A stretch of DNA of 64,000 nt, from the NCBI GenBank assembly GCA_019925095.2, contig CM034407.1, forward strand, positions 970,210 through 1,034,209. Reading direction: 5' to 3'. Below are positions 33,597 to 44,502 of the stretch, one piece after another; positions within the stretch are counted from its first letter, which is position 1; each line of letters starts with the position of its first letter. The position numbers were made by a program, and so were the translations under genes. The notes below the pieces were generated by a model. The model did not search any database. It saw only the letters and a list, made by a program, of their open reading frames with translations, and was not told the DNA's origin. This DNA comes from Dendrolimus kikuchii. Lineage: Eukaryota; Arthropoda; Insecta; Lepidoptera; Lasiocampidae.

Positions 33597-34020
33597 TCGT
33601 TATATACTTCCATGTATTTTGTAAAAAACTGTTATTTTGACATTATAAACGAAAAACTTCAATATTATTTTTTTCTATATAAATTCAACTGAGGTTTTCA
33701 TTAATTTTATTACAATGAAATAAATGTACAAATTAATGTGTAAATTATATCGATATTAATATTCAAATTAAACATCGATTTTCCAATCGATATTTTTCAC
33801 GATACGTCCATAATTGTGCAAAAAAAGTCCAGCGAGCAGTATTTTGACCTTGAACAGTCTAGACGCTTCAAGTGCTGCCATCTATGATTAAAGTCATACA
33901 TTATTTCTTTTTGCGAGTTGGTAACCTATCTCACTCATTTTAATTCAACATTGAAACATAGATGGCGGTGCGCATGGAATAATAGGTACATTGATCTTTT
34001 ATTAAAATCCAGCGTTTAGA

Positions 34021-34146
34021 TTTTTTTATTTGTTTTATTGCAGGAGTTCAGCAGACAGGCAGACGGCCCACTTGATTGAAAGCAGTTACCATCGCCTATG
34101 GACATTTGCAACACCGAAGGTGCTACAAATGCGCTGCTGCCCTCTA
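34021..34146 (-). mobile_element. SINE-A 3' part
   Basis: Only the 3' 126 bp, which includes the tail shared with the LINE at 58.8 kb. Confidence 0.75.
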
Positions 34147-34587
34147 GAGAAAATATTCTATGGACATTCTAGATTATTCTTGAACATTCATATAAAAGAA
34201 CTGGTATGAAAATATTTTATTTTAATCACACTTTTTCATTATCGAATGAAAATAATTTTCATTTGATATCATATCATATCAGGATTTTTAATTTATAACT
34301 GATTTGTTTAAAAAATATGTTTTAAATGCATAAATGAAATGCTTTTTACATACATGACCATCCGGCCGCCTCTTACTTGTCACCAACTTCAAAATGTCGA
34401 AAATATTAATTTAAAATTGTCACAAAATACAACAACAAGAATAACTAAAAAAATAACTAACTAAAATACAGAGAACAGTACAAATGGCGTCCCAAAGGAA
34501 ACTCTGCTTCCCGCGCTAGGTCTCCTTAGAGCCTGTGTGGCAAAAAGGCGGGCCACAGTAGGATTCGCTTCGGCCATATAATTCTTA
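34147..34587. other. No gene seen
   Basis: Unassigned AT-rich sequence, GC-richer at 34490-34570. Confidence 0.5.
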
Positions 34588-34728
34588 TCATTGCTGATAG
34601 TACATTAATGCAAGGTGTACTAAAAATTTATATGTATAAATAATATTTTCTATTGTTAAATCAAAAATTACAATTAAATATTTAAAGATGTTAGTAATGA
34701 CAATATGCTTGCGTGTGTGAGTAAGTGT

Positions 34729-34775
<47 letters not shown>

Positions 34776-35410
34776 TAGTGTCTGTATAGGCGTAAGTGAT
34801 AACTATTTTCAAATGACGGTCAGTTTCTACTGACGTGATTAGCAAATAAGTCGTAAAAGTTCTTCAGCATCTTTAAATGGTAGAGAGTTTAAGTAATCAT
34901 TTAAGCCTTTTCTTAATTGAAAGTGTGTCATGGTAACCAAAACTAATTTGCTGCTTATATTATTATACAATTTTGGACCTAGAAATTTTACAGATTTAGC
35001 ACCAAAGCTTGTACGACAGTTCGATTGTTTGAAGACCAAATCTTGCCTGCGCTTTGTTGCCAATTCTTCCACAGTATTTTTAGTTACAAGATTGTGTTGT
35101 TTCAAAACTATAGCTCGTATAAATAGTTTGCGGATATTCAGGACTTTACATTCATGATAAAGGGAGTCTGTGGAGAATAATCTAGGCTTGAAAGTCATGC
35201 ACTTTAATAGCGCTCTTTGGGCACGTTCAAGAACCATAAGATGAGTCGGTATTGCAATAGCATAGTATTGATTCTGCTAGGGCAGTATATACTTTAAATA
35301 GAGAATCGTGATCAAGGACATGGCGTAGTTGCTTAAAGGCGTAGATTAACTTTCTTGTTCTGCTAGCAAGGTATTTTATATGCACCGTCCACGTTAAATG
35401 TTTGTCTAGG
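34588..35410 (-). pseudogene. Jockey-like LINE ORF2 C-terminus, family J2
   Basis: Minus-strand coding from about 35410 to the stop at 34839: FVYLDKHLTWTVHIKYLASR, RKLIYAFKQLRHVL, then a frameshift near 35235 and LERAQRALLKCMTFKPRLFS through DAEELLRLIC. The 3' untranslated part carries a CA repeat (34722-34775). The 5' truncation point forms a perfect inverted repeat (see findings). Related to the LINE at 50.6-58.1 kb. Confidence 0.7.
34722..34775. repeat. (GT)n microsatellite in LINE 3' region
   Basis: GT/CA tract with GTGA interruptions. Confidence 0.9.
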
Positions 35411-35434
35411 TAGACAAACATTTAACGTGGACGT

Positions 35435-35850
35435 AGGTAGGTAGGTAGAATACTCTTTATTGTACAACAACTTAAAACAGTAGCACATTTAATTAGAAGT
35501 AGTACAATGGGCGGCCTTATTGCTTAAAGAAAACTCTTCCAGACAACCTTTGGATGGACAAGGATCTTAATCACAATAAATTGTTGGCGTGCGGCTTAAA
35601 ACTATACTAATGATAATATATATAATATACAATAATATACTTGTAGGCTCACGCCGCCAGGAGCGAACGAATGACGCTCCGAGAATAACACAATAATAAT
35701 CTGAAACATTAGAATCAAAGTTTTACATTAGAATTATTACAATTACAACATCAAATACTGCACACTAATACACAAAAACATTAGGACAATTCCAAGAGTT
35801 GCATCTACGCTTGTCAGGTGTCGATCAGCAATTGCCCTCCAAGAACACTG
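35435..35850. other. Reverse LINE-tail-like block, no gene
   Basis: TAGG repeats (35433-35450), ctttattgtacaacaac, cgtgcggc and gctcacgccgcc suggest the 3' end of a minus-strand LINE. No coding portion is seen. Confidence 0.4.
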
Positions 35851-36169
35851 CGATTATCAGACAGTAAATTTATCGACCACAATATATGTGCTCCTTGTCC
35901 AAGACTGCTTCAGACTACCCGTGTAGACTGTTGGTTGTAGACTGTCGTGGTAGATTGCTGGTTGTAGACTGTCCCTCCTCTGCCCGAACATCGCGTATTT
36001 AAAAGGTTTTCGTAGCGCGCCGCAGTGACACAATCCAGCAATGCCCTGGCGCCACTTGCTCAATTTCCGATATCCGTTAGCTTGATTATAAATGCTTCTA
36101 CGTTGAAATCCGGTTATAAGAGTTCCGATTACTATACGAAAGAACACTATCCGTTTATTGGTCTCTCTA

Positions 36170-36950
36170 AGATAAGAACGGCATTTAAAAGACATGACAC
36201 ATTAAGAGGCCCGAGCCTAGATACTACACATCCAATTTTCCTACATAAGACAGCTGACTCCATCTTTATACCTCTGCACATAATATTTAAAAGATGCCTT
36301 TTCGAAGGTGTATTTCCATCTATTTGGAAAGAGGCTTTTATTATACACGTTTTTAAATCGGTCTAAACAAGACATTTGTAACTATCGACCCATCTCTATC
36401 TTGTCTGTCATATCGAAATTTTTATCAAAGACTTGCGCAACATAATATTTATCTTCTATTACACCACTCCATCATTGGAGAACAGCATGGCTTTGTTAAA
36501 AAAGGCTCACAGCTACAAATCTTATGTTATTTACAAACTACTTAATTGAGAATATGGACGAAGGCGTGCAAGTGGACGCAATATACACAGATTTCAAAAA
36601 GGCTTTCTACGAGTTGGACCACCAAAGACTACTAGGGAATCTTGCCTAAAATGGCATACATGGCAAATTATTAAGATGGTTTGTTTCATACATCACAAAT
36701 CGCACTTGAAAGGTCATCCTTCTTGGTAATACTTCGGAAGTCATCTACACCACCTCAGGAGTTCCCCAAGGATCGATTTTAGGTCCTTTATTATTTGTCA
36801 TCTGTATTAATGACTTTAGTTCTTGCTTCCATAATACTAAGTTCCTACTTTAAGCTGATGACTTGAAGGTTTCCTGTCGAACATACGCATATGAGGATTG
36901 TGTTCATATACAAAAAGATTTAAATCGTCACTGTAATTTTCTATATTGTT
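36170..36950 (+). pseudogene. LINE reverse-transcriptase remnant
   Basis: Plus-strand pieces in several frames: SIWKEAFIIHVFKS, CNYRPISIL, VDAIYTDFKKAF (motif A), TSGVPQGSILGPLLFVIC (motif B) and ADDLKVSC (motif C, preceded by a stop). At least four frameshifts or stops. Jockey/R1-type RT, dead. Confidence 0.65.
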
Positions 36951-37019
36951 TTCTATGTCTCTAAATTTATCTTTATCCCTCGCATATATGATACGTATAT
37001 AAGCGTGTTGTTGTGTGAG

Positions 37020-37120
37020 TTTGTTTGTAAGCGCACGCACGTGCGTGTGTCTCTCTGTGTGTGTGTAGGCGTGTATATATATGTATATGTGTGTGTGTGT
37101 GTGTATGAGAGAGAGAGTTT
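37020..37120. repeat. GT-rich microsatellite
   Basis: Mixed GT, GTAT and GAGA tracts. Confidence 0.85.
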
Positions 37121-37229
37121 TGTCCTATATTACTTTTAAATTTTTTGTACACTATCTTCTTTTAGTTCGTGGATAATGTAGTTGGATAAGCACTGATTTT
37201 ATACTATATAATTTTTTCTTGTGTAACTC

Positions 37230-38110
37230 TAGTATACTACTCTGTCAAAAAAGTACCGGGAAAAGGTTAATTATTCATTCATATTTATTTTATCAGCTTC
37301 AAATTATGCTTCTTCGAAAGCGATACACTTGCGCTAACGAATAATGCAACCATCAAAACATTTTTTAAACATTTTCCGGAATTGAGTTTAGTTCTAGTCG
37401 CGAATTCTCTTTACATGTATTCTACCGATTGAAAACGGGTGCCACGAGGTGGTAATTTGAGTTTAGGAAAACGAAAGAAGTCGGTTGTTGCAAAATCCAA
37501 GAATTTTCTTTCCACAGATCTGGCCTTTTTCGTGGGATTTGCTCTCTTAAACGAGGTATAGTGCTCAAATAATATACTTTATTTACCATTTGACCTTCCT
37601 CTAAGAATTCCGAATGCACAACACCGCTATAGTCAAAGAGAACAGCCAACATGACTTTGACTTTTGATCGACTTTGGCGTGGCTTTTTCGGTTTCGGTTC
37701 AGTTGGAAGGCGCCACTCCGAAGCTTGTTGACTAGTTTGCATATCAAACTCGTAAACCCACATCTTGTCACCAGTAGCAATGCGTTTCATGAATGTTGTG
37801 TCGGATATTTCATACCCAAGTGATTATTTAAAATGATACGGATCGACTCGTGAGACACAGAAAGTTCAGCAGCTATTTCTCTCAAACTTGGATGAGGATT
37901 TTCAGTCACTATTTCCTTCACTTTTGCGATGTTAACTTCAGTTGAAGACGTTGATGGCCTACCAGGGCGAGGCAATTCTTCCAGCATACCTCGACCGCTT
38001 TCGATAGCTTTGTACCACTCATAAGCACGTGTTTTTGCTAAAGTCGATTCGCCGTAAGCCTTCTGTAACATTTTCAGTGCCTCCGAACACGAAATTCCAT
38101 TGGCGATGCA
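37230..38110 (-). pseudogene. mariner transposase pseudogene
   Basis: The minus strand encodes the N-terminal DNA-binding part (STLAKTRAYEWYKAIESGRG, LPRPGRPSTS, HPSLREIAAELSVSHESIR) and then TGDKMWVYEFD, the block with the first catalytic Asp. It continues SKVKVMLAVLFDYSGVVHSE, but the segment with the second Asp (HHDNAPSH in the family) is deleted, jumping from WILQQP to FVFLNSNYHLVAPVF. An internal deletion and frameshift near 37790 separate the two ORFs. One probable terminal repeat (ctgtcaaaaaagtaccggg) lies near 37240; the other is missing. Confidence 0.8.
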
Positions 38111-38309
38111 GATTAAGACAAACTCTTTGGTCGATGTTTTTATCCTTTATGAAATTCGCAATACACACTAGATATGATCTAACTAAGAACAGCACTGTAT
38201 TTAAGCTAAGTGACCGATGCGACTCATACTCCGCCCCAAAATCGAAAAACAGTTGTGCCCATCTAAAGACATAAATAAAACAAAAAAAAAGGAATTTGGA
38301 ACTATAAAT

Positions 38310-38890
38310 GTAACAAAGCGGTTGTAAATTAGATTAGGCTCCCATAGAGTAAATAATAACCATAAACAAAATTAAAATGAAAAAGTTGGCGGTAGGCTAA
38401 ATAAAACTAACAATACTTATTGACACTAGACATCTTTGTCTTGTGTCTACTGCAAAGTGGCCAAAATGTCGGAATAAAAATCAATTAATAAAACTACGTT
38501 TTAACGGTTTTAAGCGCGGTAATTTTATTTGATTTTGGTTTTTCCGACGTTTCGGCCCATTTTTGCTTCCACCCATTTTAATATTATGTAAAATTATTAG
38601 AGCTAGGCATGTTTGCTGAAGAGTTTCTTGCGCCGCTTCTTCTCTTCAAGCCATAACATGTTGCGAAGCGGTAGTAAATTAGATTAGGCTCCCATAGAGT
38701 AAATAATAACCATAAACAAAATTAAAATTAAATAATTAAAATTAACAAGTTGGCGGTAGGCTAAATAAAACTTTAACAATACTCGTTGACACTTGACATC
38801 TTTGTCTTCCGTGATCACGGTCACTGAAAAGTGGCCAAAACGTCGGAAAAACCAAAATCAAATAAAATTACCGCGCTTAAAACCGTTATT
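38310..38890 (+). mobile_element. Penelope-like/LINE-tail repeat, tandem with inverted piece
   Basis: A partial copy (38310-38500), an inverted end piece (about 38500-38567) and a full copy (38560-38890) lie side by side. The full copy matches 17085-17430, including the pseudoknot (38608-38672) and the GGTCACT/AGTGGCC hairpin. Such partial tandem and inverted arrangements are known for Penelope-like elements, but no RT is present. Confidence 0.5.
38608..38672 (+). ncRNA. Predicted H-type pseudoknot, family c
   Basis: Same stems as at 17145-17209: CATGTT/AACATG, then GCCGCTTC (38632-38639) with GAAGCGGT (38665-38672). Confidence 0.55.
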
Positions 38891-39348
38891 ATACAATTGT
38901 TTTAATAAAGATTTAATCCATCAGAAAAATTTGGCATCGAAATCAATTATTTTGCCACCTGGCCAATTTAAACCTCTCCTAAGAAATTTCCCGTAGGATT
39001 ACCGAGATATATCACAGATTGTAAATCTAGGAATATACTATCGACCAGCGAGACCCGCATCGGAATCGGCCCGGGATTTTTTACGTCATCCCGAACAAAC
39101 GGCCAAACAAAACACTTACAATTTCATAATATTATAGATGCATCTCAAAGCAATTTTTCCGAAAAACCTGGATACTTATTTAAGCCAATATGAAACGGTT
39201 CATTTCTGTCTTTCAATTTCTATGAATCAACCAAAGTAATCCATATAAAAAAAATGAAACATTCAATGTCATTGAATACTGACCGTCTAATATCAGCAGT
39301 ATGACCGTTGTATTAGAATTCATTGTTAAACGTGGTCAAATATTCTAC
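38891..39348. other. Degraded repeat, no gene
   Basis: 38910-39140 is a diverged relative of 17460-17918. The remainder is unassigned. Confidence 0.4.
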
Positions 39349-39565
39349 GTATTTAAAAACCTTTTTAAAAAAGCTTATTTTTACATAACGTTCCATTTTA
39401 TCATAAGAGTGTATTTAATTCTTTTTTCAAAGTTTCCACAGAGTAGGGAATAAAATCACTAAATAATCACAAAAAAATTAAAAATAAATAATAGTTAAAA
39501 AAAAATACGCTTTTATATAAAATCCAACTCAAAAATAGAAAATAAATTTGAATTAAAAATAGTGT
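39349..39565. repeat. Left half of the AT-rich foldback repeat
   Basis: Matches 5690-5912. Similarity stops at aaaaatagtgt, where the LINE 5' end (ggtcgatctgtg) begins. Confidence 0.65.
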
Positions 39566-39603
39566 GGTCGATCTGTGTTTTTTCTGTGACAGTGCAGTGA
39601 AAA

Positions 39604-41478
39604 GTGCATCATCAGGTGGTTTTTCCACCAAATCGTTCGTCCCCCTCAGGGACAATGGACGGCGTGGAGGCCTCTCCGTCGCTGTTAGAGGGTTTGCTGT
39701 CGTTTTTACGACAGCAATTCCCTCAAGCACTCGACCAATTTTTGAGGACTCCGGAGTCCCAATCAATGGCGTCCGTTGTTATCTCGGAACTTAATTCCGA
39801 GAAACCTGTGTCCCGCGAGTCACACGTGCAAAGGGCCCCCGCGCAGGCCCCCCTCCCCGCGCCCGCATCTGCCGCGACCATCGCACCCCCCGCGACCCCC
39901 GCAGCCGCACATGCCGCAGACCACCTGCGCTCTACCGCAGCGCCCGCGCCCCCCGCGTCCGTACCCGCCGTGTTACCGGTGCGCCCGCCGCCCGCACCCC
40001 CGCTCAACGACGCCCACCGTGTGGCACCAAAGTCGCGCGCCTCGTTTTCTCGCGGTCCCACACCGGGAAAACCGCGTTCGAGCTCCGCGAGTTCGACGAC
40101 ATCGCGTTCGCGTTCGCCCATCCATCGCGTAATCGATTCTCGTCGAGAAATCGACTTAACCACTGAAGGTTCGCAATACCTCAGGGTTGCCCCTCTTACA
40201 CCAGCCGATGAAATTACCCCCATGGATGTCGCGCCTCCCGCGGATATCCCCTTAGACCGCGAAGACGATGACGGTTTCATAACCGTCAATCGTAGTAAAA
40301 AACGTAAGACCCAGAGGGAGGTCCCCCCCAACCCCGCCCCCACTGCGGGCACAAAACCGACAATGGCACCTTCCAGCCGCCCTGGGCCACCTTCACAGCG
40401 CCCGCCGCCACCCCTGATCATCCGCGAGAAAGCTCATTGGCTTCAACTCGCTAAGGAACTGCCAGGTAAGGCAATCTCCATAAAAGAGGCCCGTGATACC
40501 CAACACGGCATCAAAGTTATGGTCACATCTTCTAGTGACCACCGCGCCCTAACTACTCTATTATGTGACCGTAAAATCGGTTACTACACTTACGCCCTGC
40601 CAGAAGAAAAACGCCTTCGGGCTGTAATTCGCGGACTTCCTCAGGAAATTGAAAGTTCCTACATTCTAGAGGACCTTAAGTCCCAAGCCCTACCAGTGCA
40701 CGAAGTGCACCGTATGCACAGAGGCGACGCCACAAAGTCGCCTCTAAACCTAGTATTGGTTGTCCTCGACCTCTCCCCAGAGGGGAAAAAGATCTTCGAA
40801 CTTGAGAAGGTCTGTGGCCTCTCTGGCCTTCGTGTGGAACGTCCACACGAAAAACATACACTACGGCAGTGTCATCGCTGCCAACTTTATGGGCACTCTG
40901 CCCTTCATTGTCAATCCCGTCCCAGGTGCGTCAAGTGCCTGGGCGACCACGGGACCTCGGAGTGCACTCGCACCCGGGACTCCCCGGAGCCACCCAGCTG
41001 CATCCTCTGCGGCCAAGCGGGTCACCCTGCTAACTACAGAGGCTGCCCTGCCGCCCCCCGACCCAAACGTAAGGTCGGAAAGGGCAATGCCCAAAAAGGC
41101 ACTAGAAAAGTGCCAAACAAACCCGCATTCGTGGCGGCCCCCCCTCCAGTGGTAAACCACTGGACGGGTCTTCCCACGACGGAAGCGTTTCCTCCGCTGA
41201 GGACGCGTGCCCCAGTTATGGCCGGCCTACCCTCGGCCACCCTCTCCCCCGCCCCCATTTCTAAGGCACCTTCTGGGCCATCGGCCCACCACTCTATAGC
41301 GGAGGACTTAGCTTTGGCGACTAAATTCGCCAAGAACTTGCCCTTCGACCTGGAAGAGGTCCAACTCTTGGCTCGGAAACTGAGACAAGTTTCAGAGTCA
41401 ACTCAACCCTCCCTCCGGGATCAACTCGTGATCGAAATGGATCACGCGTACCTCCTCCAAATACTTAGATCGTTGTAA
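39604..41478 (+). CDS. LINE ORF1 (Gag-like nucleic-acid-binding protein)
   Basis: 624 codons from 39604, but the ATG at 39655 (MDGVEASPSLLEGLLSFL) is the more likely start, giving 607 residues. The N-terminal half is Pro/Ala/Ser-rich and probably disordered. A central domain around residues 275-410 (HWLQLAKELPGKAISIKEAR, GYYTYALPEEKRLRAVIRGL) fits the pre-zinc-finger region of Jockey-clade ORF1. Then come three CCHC-type knuckles at about 423-490 (CHRCQLYGHSALHC, CVKCLGDHGTSEC, CILCGQAGHP...GC). Such proteins bind element RNA in RNPs. ORF2 follows 38 bases after the stop. The high GC and codon use differ from the AT-rich surroundings. No frameshift is visible. Confidence 0.9.
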   Translation: MHHQVVFPPNRSSPSGTMDGVEASPSLLEGLLSFLRQQFPQALDQFLRTPESQSMASVVISELNSEKPVSRESHVQRAPAQAPLPAPASAATIAPPATPAAAHAADHLRSTAAPAPPASVPAVLPVRPPPAPPLNDAHRVAPKSRASFSRGPTPGKPRSSSASSTTSRSRSPIHRVIDSRREIDLTTEGSQYLRVAPLTPADEITPMDVAPPADIPLDREDDDGFITVNRSKKRKTQREVPPNPAPTAGTKPTMAPSSRPGPPSQRPPPPLIIREKAHWLQLAKELPGKAISIKEARDTQHGIKVMVTSSSDHRALTTLLCDRKIGYYTYALPEEKRLRAVIRGLPQEIESSYILEDLKSQALPVHEVHRMHRGDATKSPLNLVLVVLDLSPEGKKIFELEKVCGLSGLRVERPHEKHTLRQCHRCQLYGHSALHCQSRPRCVKCLGDHGTSECTRTRDSPEPPSCILCGQAGHPANYRGCPAAPRPKRKVGKGNAQKGTRKVPNKPAFVAAPPPVVNHWTGLPTTEAFPPLRTRAPVMAGLPSATLSPAPISKAPSGPSAHHSIAEDLALATKFAKNLPFDLEEVQLLARKLRQVSESTQPSLRDQLVIEMDHAYLLQILRSL

Positions 41479-41516
41479 CTAAACAACCTAGTACAAATTC
41501 TTGTTACCGGTAACAA

Positions 41517-44432
41517 ATGGCGCATGTAGGTAGAAATAAACCACGCTCATTGACTCTGGCGACTTATAACGCCAACGGCCTTCGAAACCAGCGCGACTTG
41601 GTCCATGACTTCCTGGTTACCAATCAAGTAGATATACTACTAGTACAGGAGACCTTCCTGAAACCGAGTAATAGAGATCCAAAGATCTCTAACTATCGGG
41701 TCACTAGACATGACAGGGTAGGCCGTGGTGGCGGCACCCTGATCTATTTCAGGAGATCCCTACACTGCATGCCTGTAGTCACCCCTCCACTAGAAGGTAT
41801 GGAGGTATCCGCCTGCAGACTAGCAATGACTGGCCACCAACCTCTAGTCATAGTCTCAGCATACCTCGCATGCCAAAAAACCCTTATTAAAAAAGACCTA
41901 GAAGCCCTATTCAACCTAGGCCCGGCTGTTATAATAGCCGGAGATCTGAATTGCAAACACGAGCAGTGGAATTGCAATACCACTAACACCAATGGCAGAG
42001 CCCTAATAAATATATCAGACAATCTTTTGTTTGATATACTAACGCCCATGACCCCCACAAGATATCCCCCCAACCGCGACTGGGGGACCCCAAACACTCT
42101 CGACCTAGCATTACTGAGGGGCGTAACTCTTCAGTTCCATTCAATCGAAACGATGGACGATATAGACTCGGACCATCGTCCGGTTATCCTTAGATTAGGA
42201 CCACAGACAGACCAGACATCTGAAACTAGGACCTCTGTGGACTGGTTGAGACTTGGGGACCTCCTCAAGGCAACCAGCTCACAAGACCTGGACCGCATCC
42301 CAGATCACATCGGGTCCCGCCAAGACACGGAGAGGGCGATCGAAGCCCTCACCAGCCACCTTCAATCCGCAGTGCGGAACTCGTCCAGGCAGGTGCCAGT
42401 GGAGGATGACCGCCACTTATGCCTGCCGGACGAGGTGAGGGTACTGCTGAGGGAAAAGAGAGCCGCCTCCAGAGCTCATGACAGATATCCCACCGAGGAT
42501 AACAGAATCCGACTCCGCGAACTAGAGCGCGAGGTCAAACTACGTATCCGGGAAGTCAGGGAACAACGTTGGGACAGAACGTTGAGGGATATCGAACCAA
42601 CTCACCAGGCGTACTGGAAGCTGGCTAGAGCTCTCAAATCAGACACCCTTACTGTCATACCCGCGCTAGAAAGAGCCGACAACACCGAGGCGTTCGATGA
42701 CGAGGAGAAAGCCGAGTGCCTTGCTCAGAGTCTAGAGCTTCAATGCTCCCCCACTACGCAAAACGTCGACCAGTCACACCTGACGGAGGTGGACTCCGAG
42801 GTCGAACGTAGATCCTCCTTACCAGCGGAAACCACACTCGACCCGGTCACAGTCGAAGAAGTGCAAGATCTGATCAAGTCTCTCAAACCGCGAAAGGCCC
42901 CAGGGACCGATGGCATCAACAATCGCGTTTTAAAACTCCTACCCGCCCATCTAATTATAATCCTGGTGAGCATCTTTAATGCCGCCATAACAAACTGCTC
43001 CTTCCCCGCGATCTGGAAGGAGGCAGATGTCATTGGTATTCACAAGCCGGGAAAACCGGCTAATAAACCGTCCAGCTACCGTCCAATCAGCCTACTAAGC
43101 GCACTCAGCAAGCTTTACGAGAGAGTCATCCTCTCACGACTTAGAGATTTTGCCTTCAGCAAACATCTATTACCTGATGAGCAATTTGGCTTCCGTGCTA
43201 GACACTCATGTGTGCAACAGGTGCACCGCATCACGGAGCACATACTATCTCACTTTGCCCATCGCCCCCGCCCTATAGGAACAGCCGCACTGTTCCTAGA
43301 CGTAGCAAAAGCCTTCGACAAGGTCTGGCACAACGGCTTGATTTACAAGTTGTACCAGTTCGGTGTGCCAGACAGACTCGTGCTCATCTTGCGAGACTTC
43401 CTCTTAGGCCGAAGCTTCCGTTTTCGAGTGGAGGGAACGCGCTCGTCCCCTCACCCACTCACAGCCGGTGTACCACAGGGCTCGGCCCTGTCCCCACTAC
43501 TTTTCACGCTGTACACCAGCGACATCCCAAAAACTCCAGATGTGGAGTTAGCCCTCTTCGCGGATGACACCGCACTCTATACATCAGATCGCAACCGACA
43601 AATGGCTTGCGTCCGGCTGCAGGCAGCTGTCACAGAGCTAGGCGAATGGTTTCGCAAATGGAGGATAGAGGTAAACCCGGAGAAAAGCGCAGCAATGTTC
43701 TTTTCCCCGGGCACGCTTCGCTCCCCCAAACGCGCTTGCCTTCGCCTAAAAACCATTTCGCTCTACGAACAACAAATTCCCTGGGAAAAGTACACCAAAT
43801 ACCTGGGTGTCACCCTAGATCGGAACTTGCGCTTCAACGAGCATATCACTATAATCCGAAATAGAGCGCGATTTGTGATGGGTCGTTTAGCACCCATGAT
43901 AGACAAACGAAGCAAAATGTCCCTCAGACACAAGCTTACTTTGTATAAAACATGCATCCGCCCGATCATGACATACGCGAGTGTGGTATTCGGCCATGCC
44001 AAGCCTGCCCTTTTAGATAAATTGCAAATCGTGCAAAACAAATTCATGCGCAGAGCCGTCGGTGCTCCCCTCTATATGCGTAACGTCGACCTCCACCGCG
44101 ATCTGGAGCTTCCCTCCATCAAAAACTACATTACGTCGCTCTCGCGTAAGTATTTCGATCTCGCGCCGCACCATCGAAATCCACTCGTCGTGTCCGCGTC
44201 CGATTATAAGCCTCGGCGAAAGGCTCTCGTGCGACGACCGCGTAACGTCCTCACGGACAGGGTCGACGTTATCACAAAACGGCTGGCCCGGATCAGCCCG
44301 CCCGCGGTTAGGACGGCAGGCTGGCAGGCACGGACAGACAGACACAGACGGCGGCGTCTCAGGCGCCGCCAATCAAGATCTCTCCACGTCCCTGCGAGGG
44401 ACGCTAGGAGACATAGCCCCCCCACAGGATAG
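41517..44432 (+). CDS. LINE ORF2 (endonuclease and reverse transcriptase)
   Basis: 971 codons. The N-terminal apurinic-type endonuclease shows LATYNANGLR, LVQETF, AGDLNCKHEQWNC and SDHRPVIL. The reverse transcriptase shows RKAPGTDGINN, SYRPISLLSALSKLYER, GFRARHSC, FLDVAKAFDKVWH (motif A), AGVPQGSALSPLLFTLYTSD (B), LFADDTALYT around residue 680 (C) and KYLGVTLDRNL. A basic C-terminus follows. Domain order and motifs fit the Jockey clade, which performs target-primed reverse transcription. All catalytic residues are present and the frame is intact, so the copy may be active or recently so. The stop TAG is followed after 6 bases by a predicted pseudoknot. Confidence 0.92.
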   Translation: MAHVGRNKPRSLTLATYNANGLRNQRDLVHDFLVTNQVDILLVQETFLKPSNRDPKISNYRVTRHDRVGRGGGTLIYFRRSLHCMPVVTPPLEGMEVSACRLAMTGHQPLVIVSAYLACQKTLIKKDLEALFNLGPAVIIAGDLNCKHEQWNCNTTNTNGRALINISDNLLFDILTPMTPTRYPPNRDWGTPNTLDLALLRGVTLQFHSIETMDDIDSDHRPVILRLGPQTDQTSETRTSVDWLRLGDLLKATSSQDLDRIPDHIGSRQDTERAIEALTSHLQSAVRNSSRQVPVEDDRHLCLPDEVRVLLREKRAASRAHDRYPTEDNRIRLRELEREVKLRIREVREQRWDRTLRDIEPTHQAYWKLARALKSDTLTVIPALERADNTEAFDDEEKAECLAQSLELQCSPTTQNVDQSHLTEVDSEVERRSSLPAETTLDPVTVEEVQDLIKSLKPRKAPGTDGINNRVLKLLPAHLIIILVSIFNAAITNCSFPAIWKEADVIGIHKPGKPANKPSSYRPISLLSALSKLYERVILSRLRDFAFSKHLLPDEQFGFRARHSCVQQVHRITEHILSHFAHRPRPIGTAALFLDVAKAFDKVWHNGLIYKLYQFGVPDRLVLILRDFLLGRSFRFRVEGTRSSPHPLTAGVPQGSALSPLLFTLYTSDIPKTPDVELALFADDTALYTSDRNRQMACVRLQAAVTELGEWFRKWRIEVNPEKSAAMFFSPGTLRSPKRACLRLKTISLYEQQIPWEKYTKYLGVTLDRNLRFNEHITIIRNRARFVMGRLAPMIDKRSKMSLRHKLTLYKTCIRPIMTYASVVFGHAKPALLDKLQIVQNKFMRRAVGAPLYMRNVDLHRDLELPSIKNYITSLSRKYFDLAPHHRNPLVVSASDYKPRRKALVRRPRNVLTDRVDVITKRLARISPPAVRTAGWQARTDRHRRRRLRRRQSRSLHVPARDARRHSPPTG

Positions 44433-44438
44433 ACTAGG

Positions 44439-44502
44439 CGTGTTGCTGGGAAGTTTCTTTCGCCGTTTCTTCTCTCCCAGCCATAACACGTTGCGAAACG
44501 GC
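44439..44502 (+). ncRNA. Predicted H-type pseudoknot after LINE ORF2 stop
   Basis: Stem 1: CGTGTT (44439-44444) with AACACG (44485-44490), continued by GCTGGGA (44445-44451) with TCCCAGC (44475-44481), a CAT bulge between. Stem 2: GCCGTTTC (44462-44469) with GAAACGGC (44495-44502), crossing stem 1. Identical in the second copy and covarying in four other loci. Confidence 0.65.

Noticed and set aside
39723..40421. 232-codon Gly/Ala-rich minus-strand ORF
   Set aside because: Antisense of the GC-rich, Pro/Ala-coding part of LINE ORF1; low-complexity composition explains the open frame.
44430..44502. Stop-codon readthrough signal formed by the pseudoknot
   Set aside because: Placement 6 bases after TAG is suggestive, but the same structure occurs in non-coding elements and the extension would end after about 18 codons.
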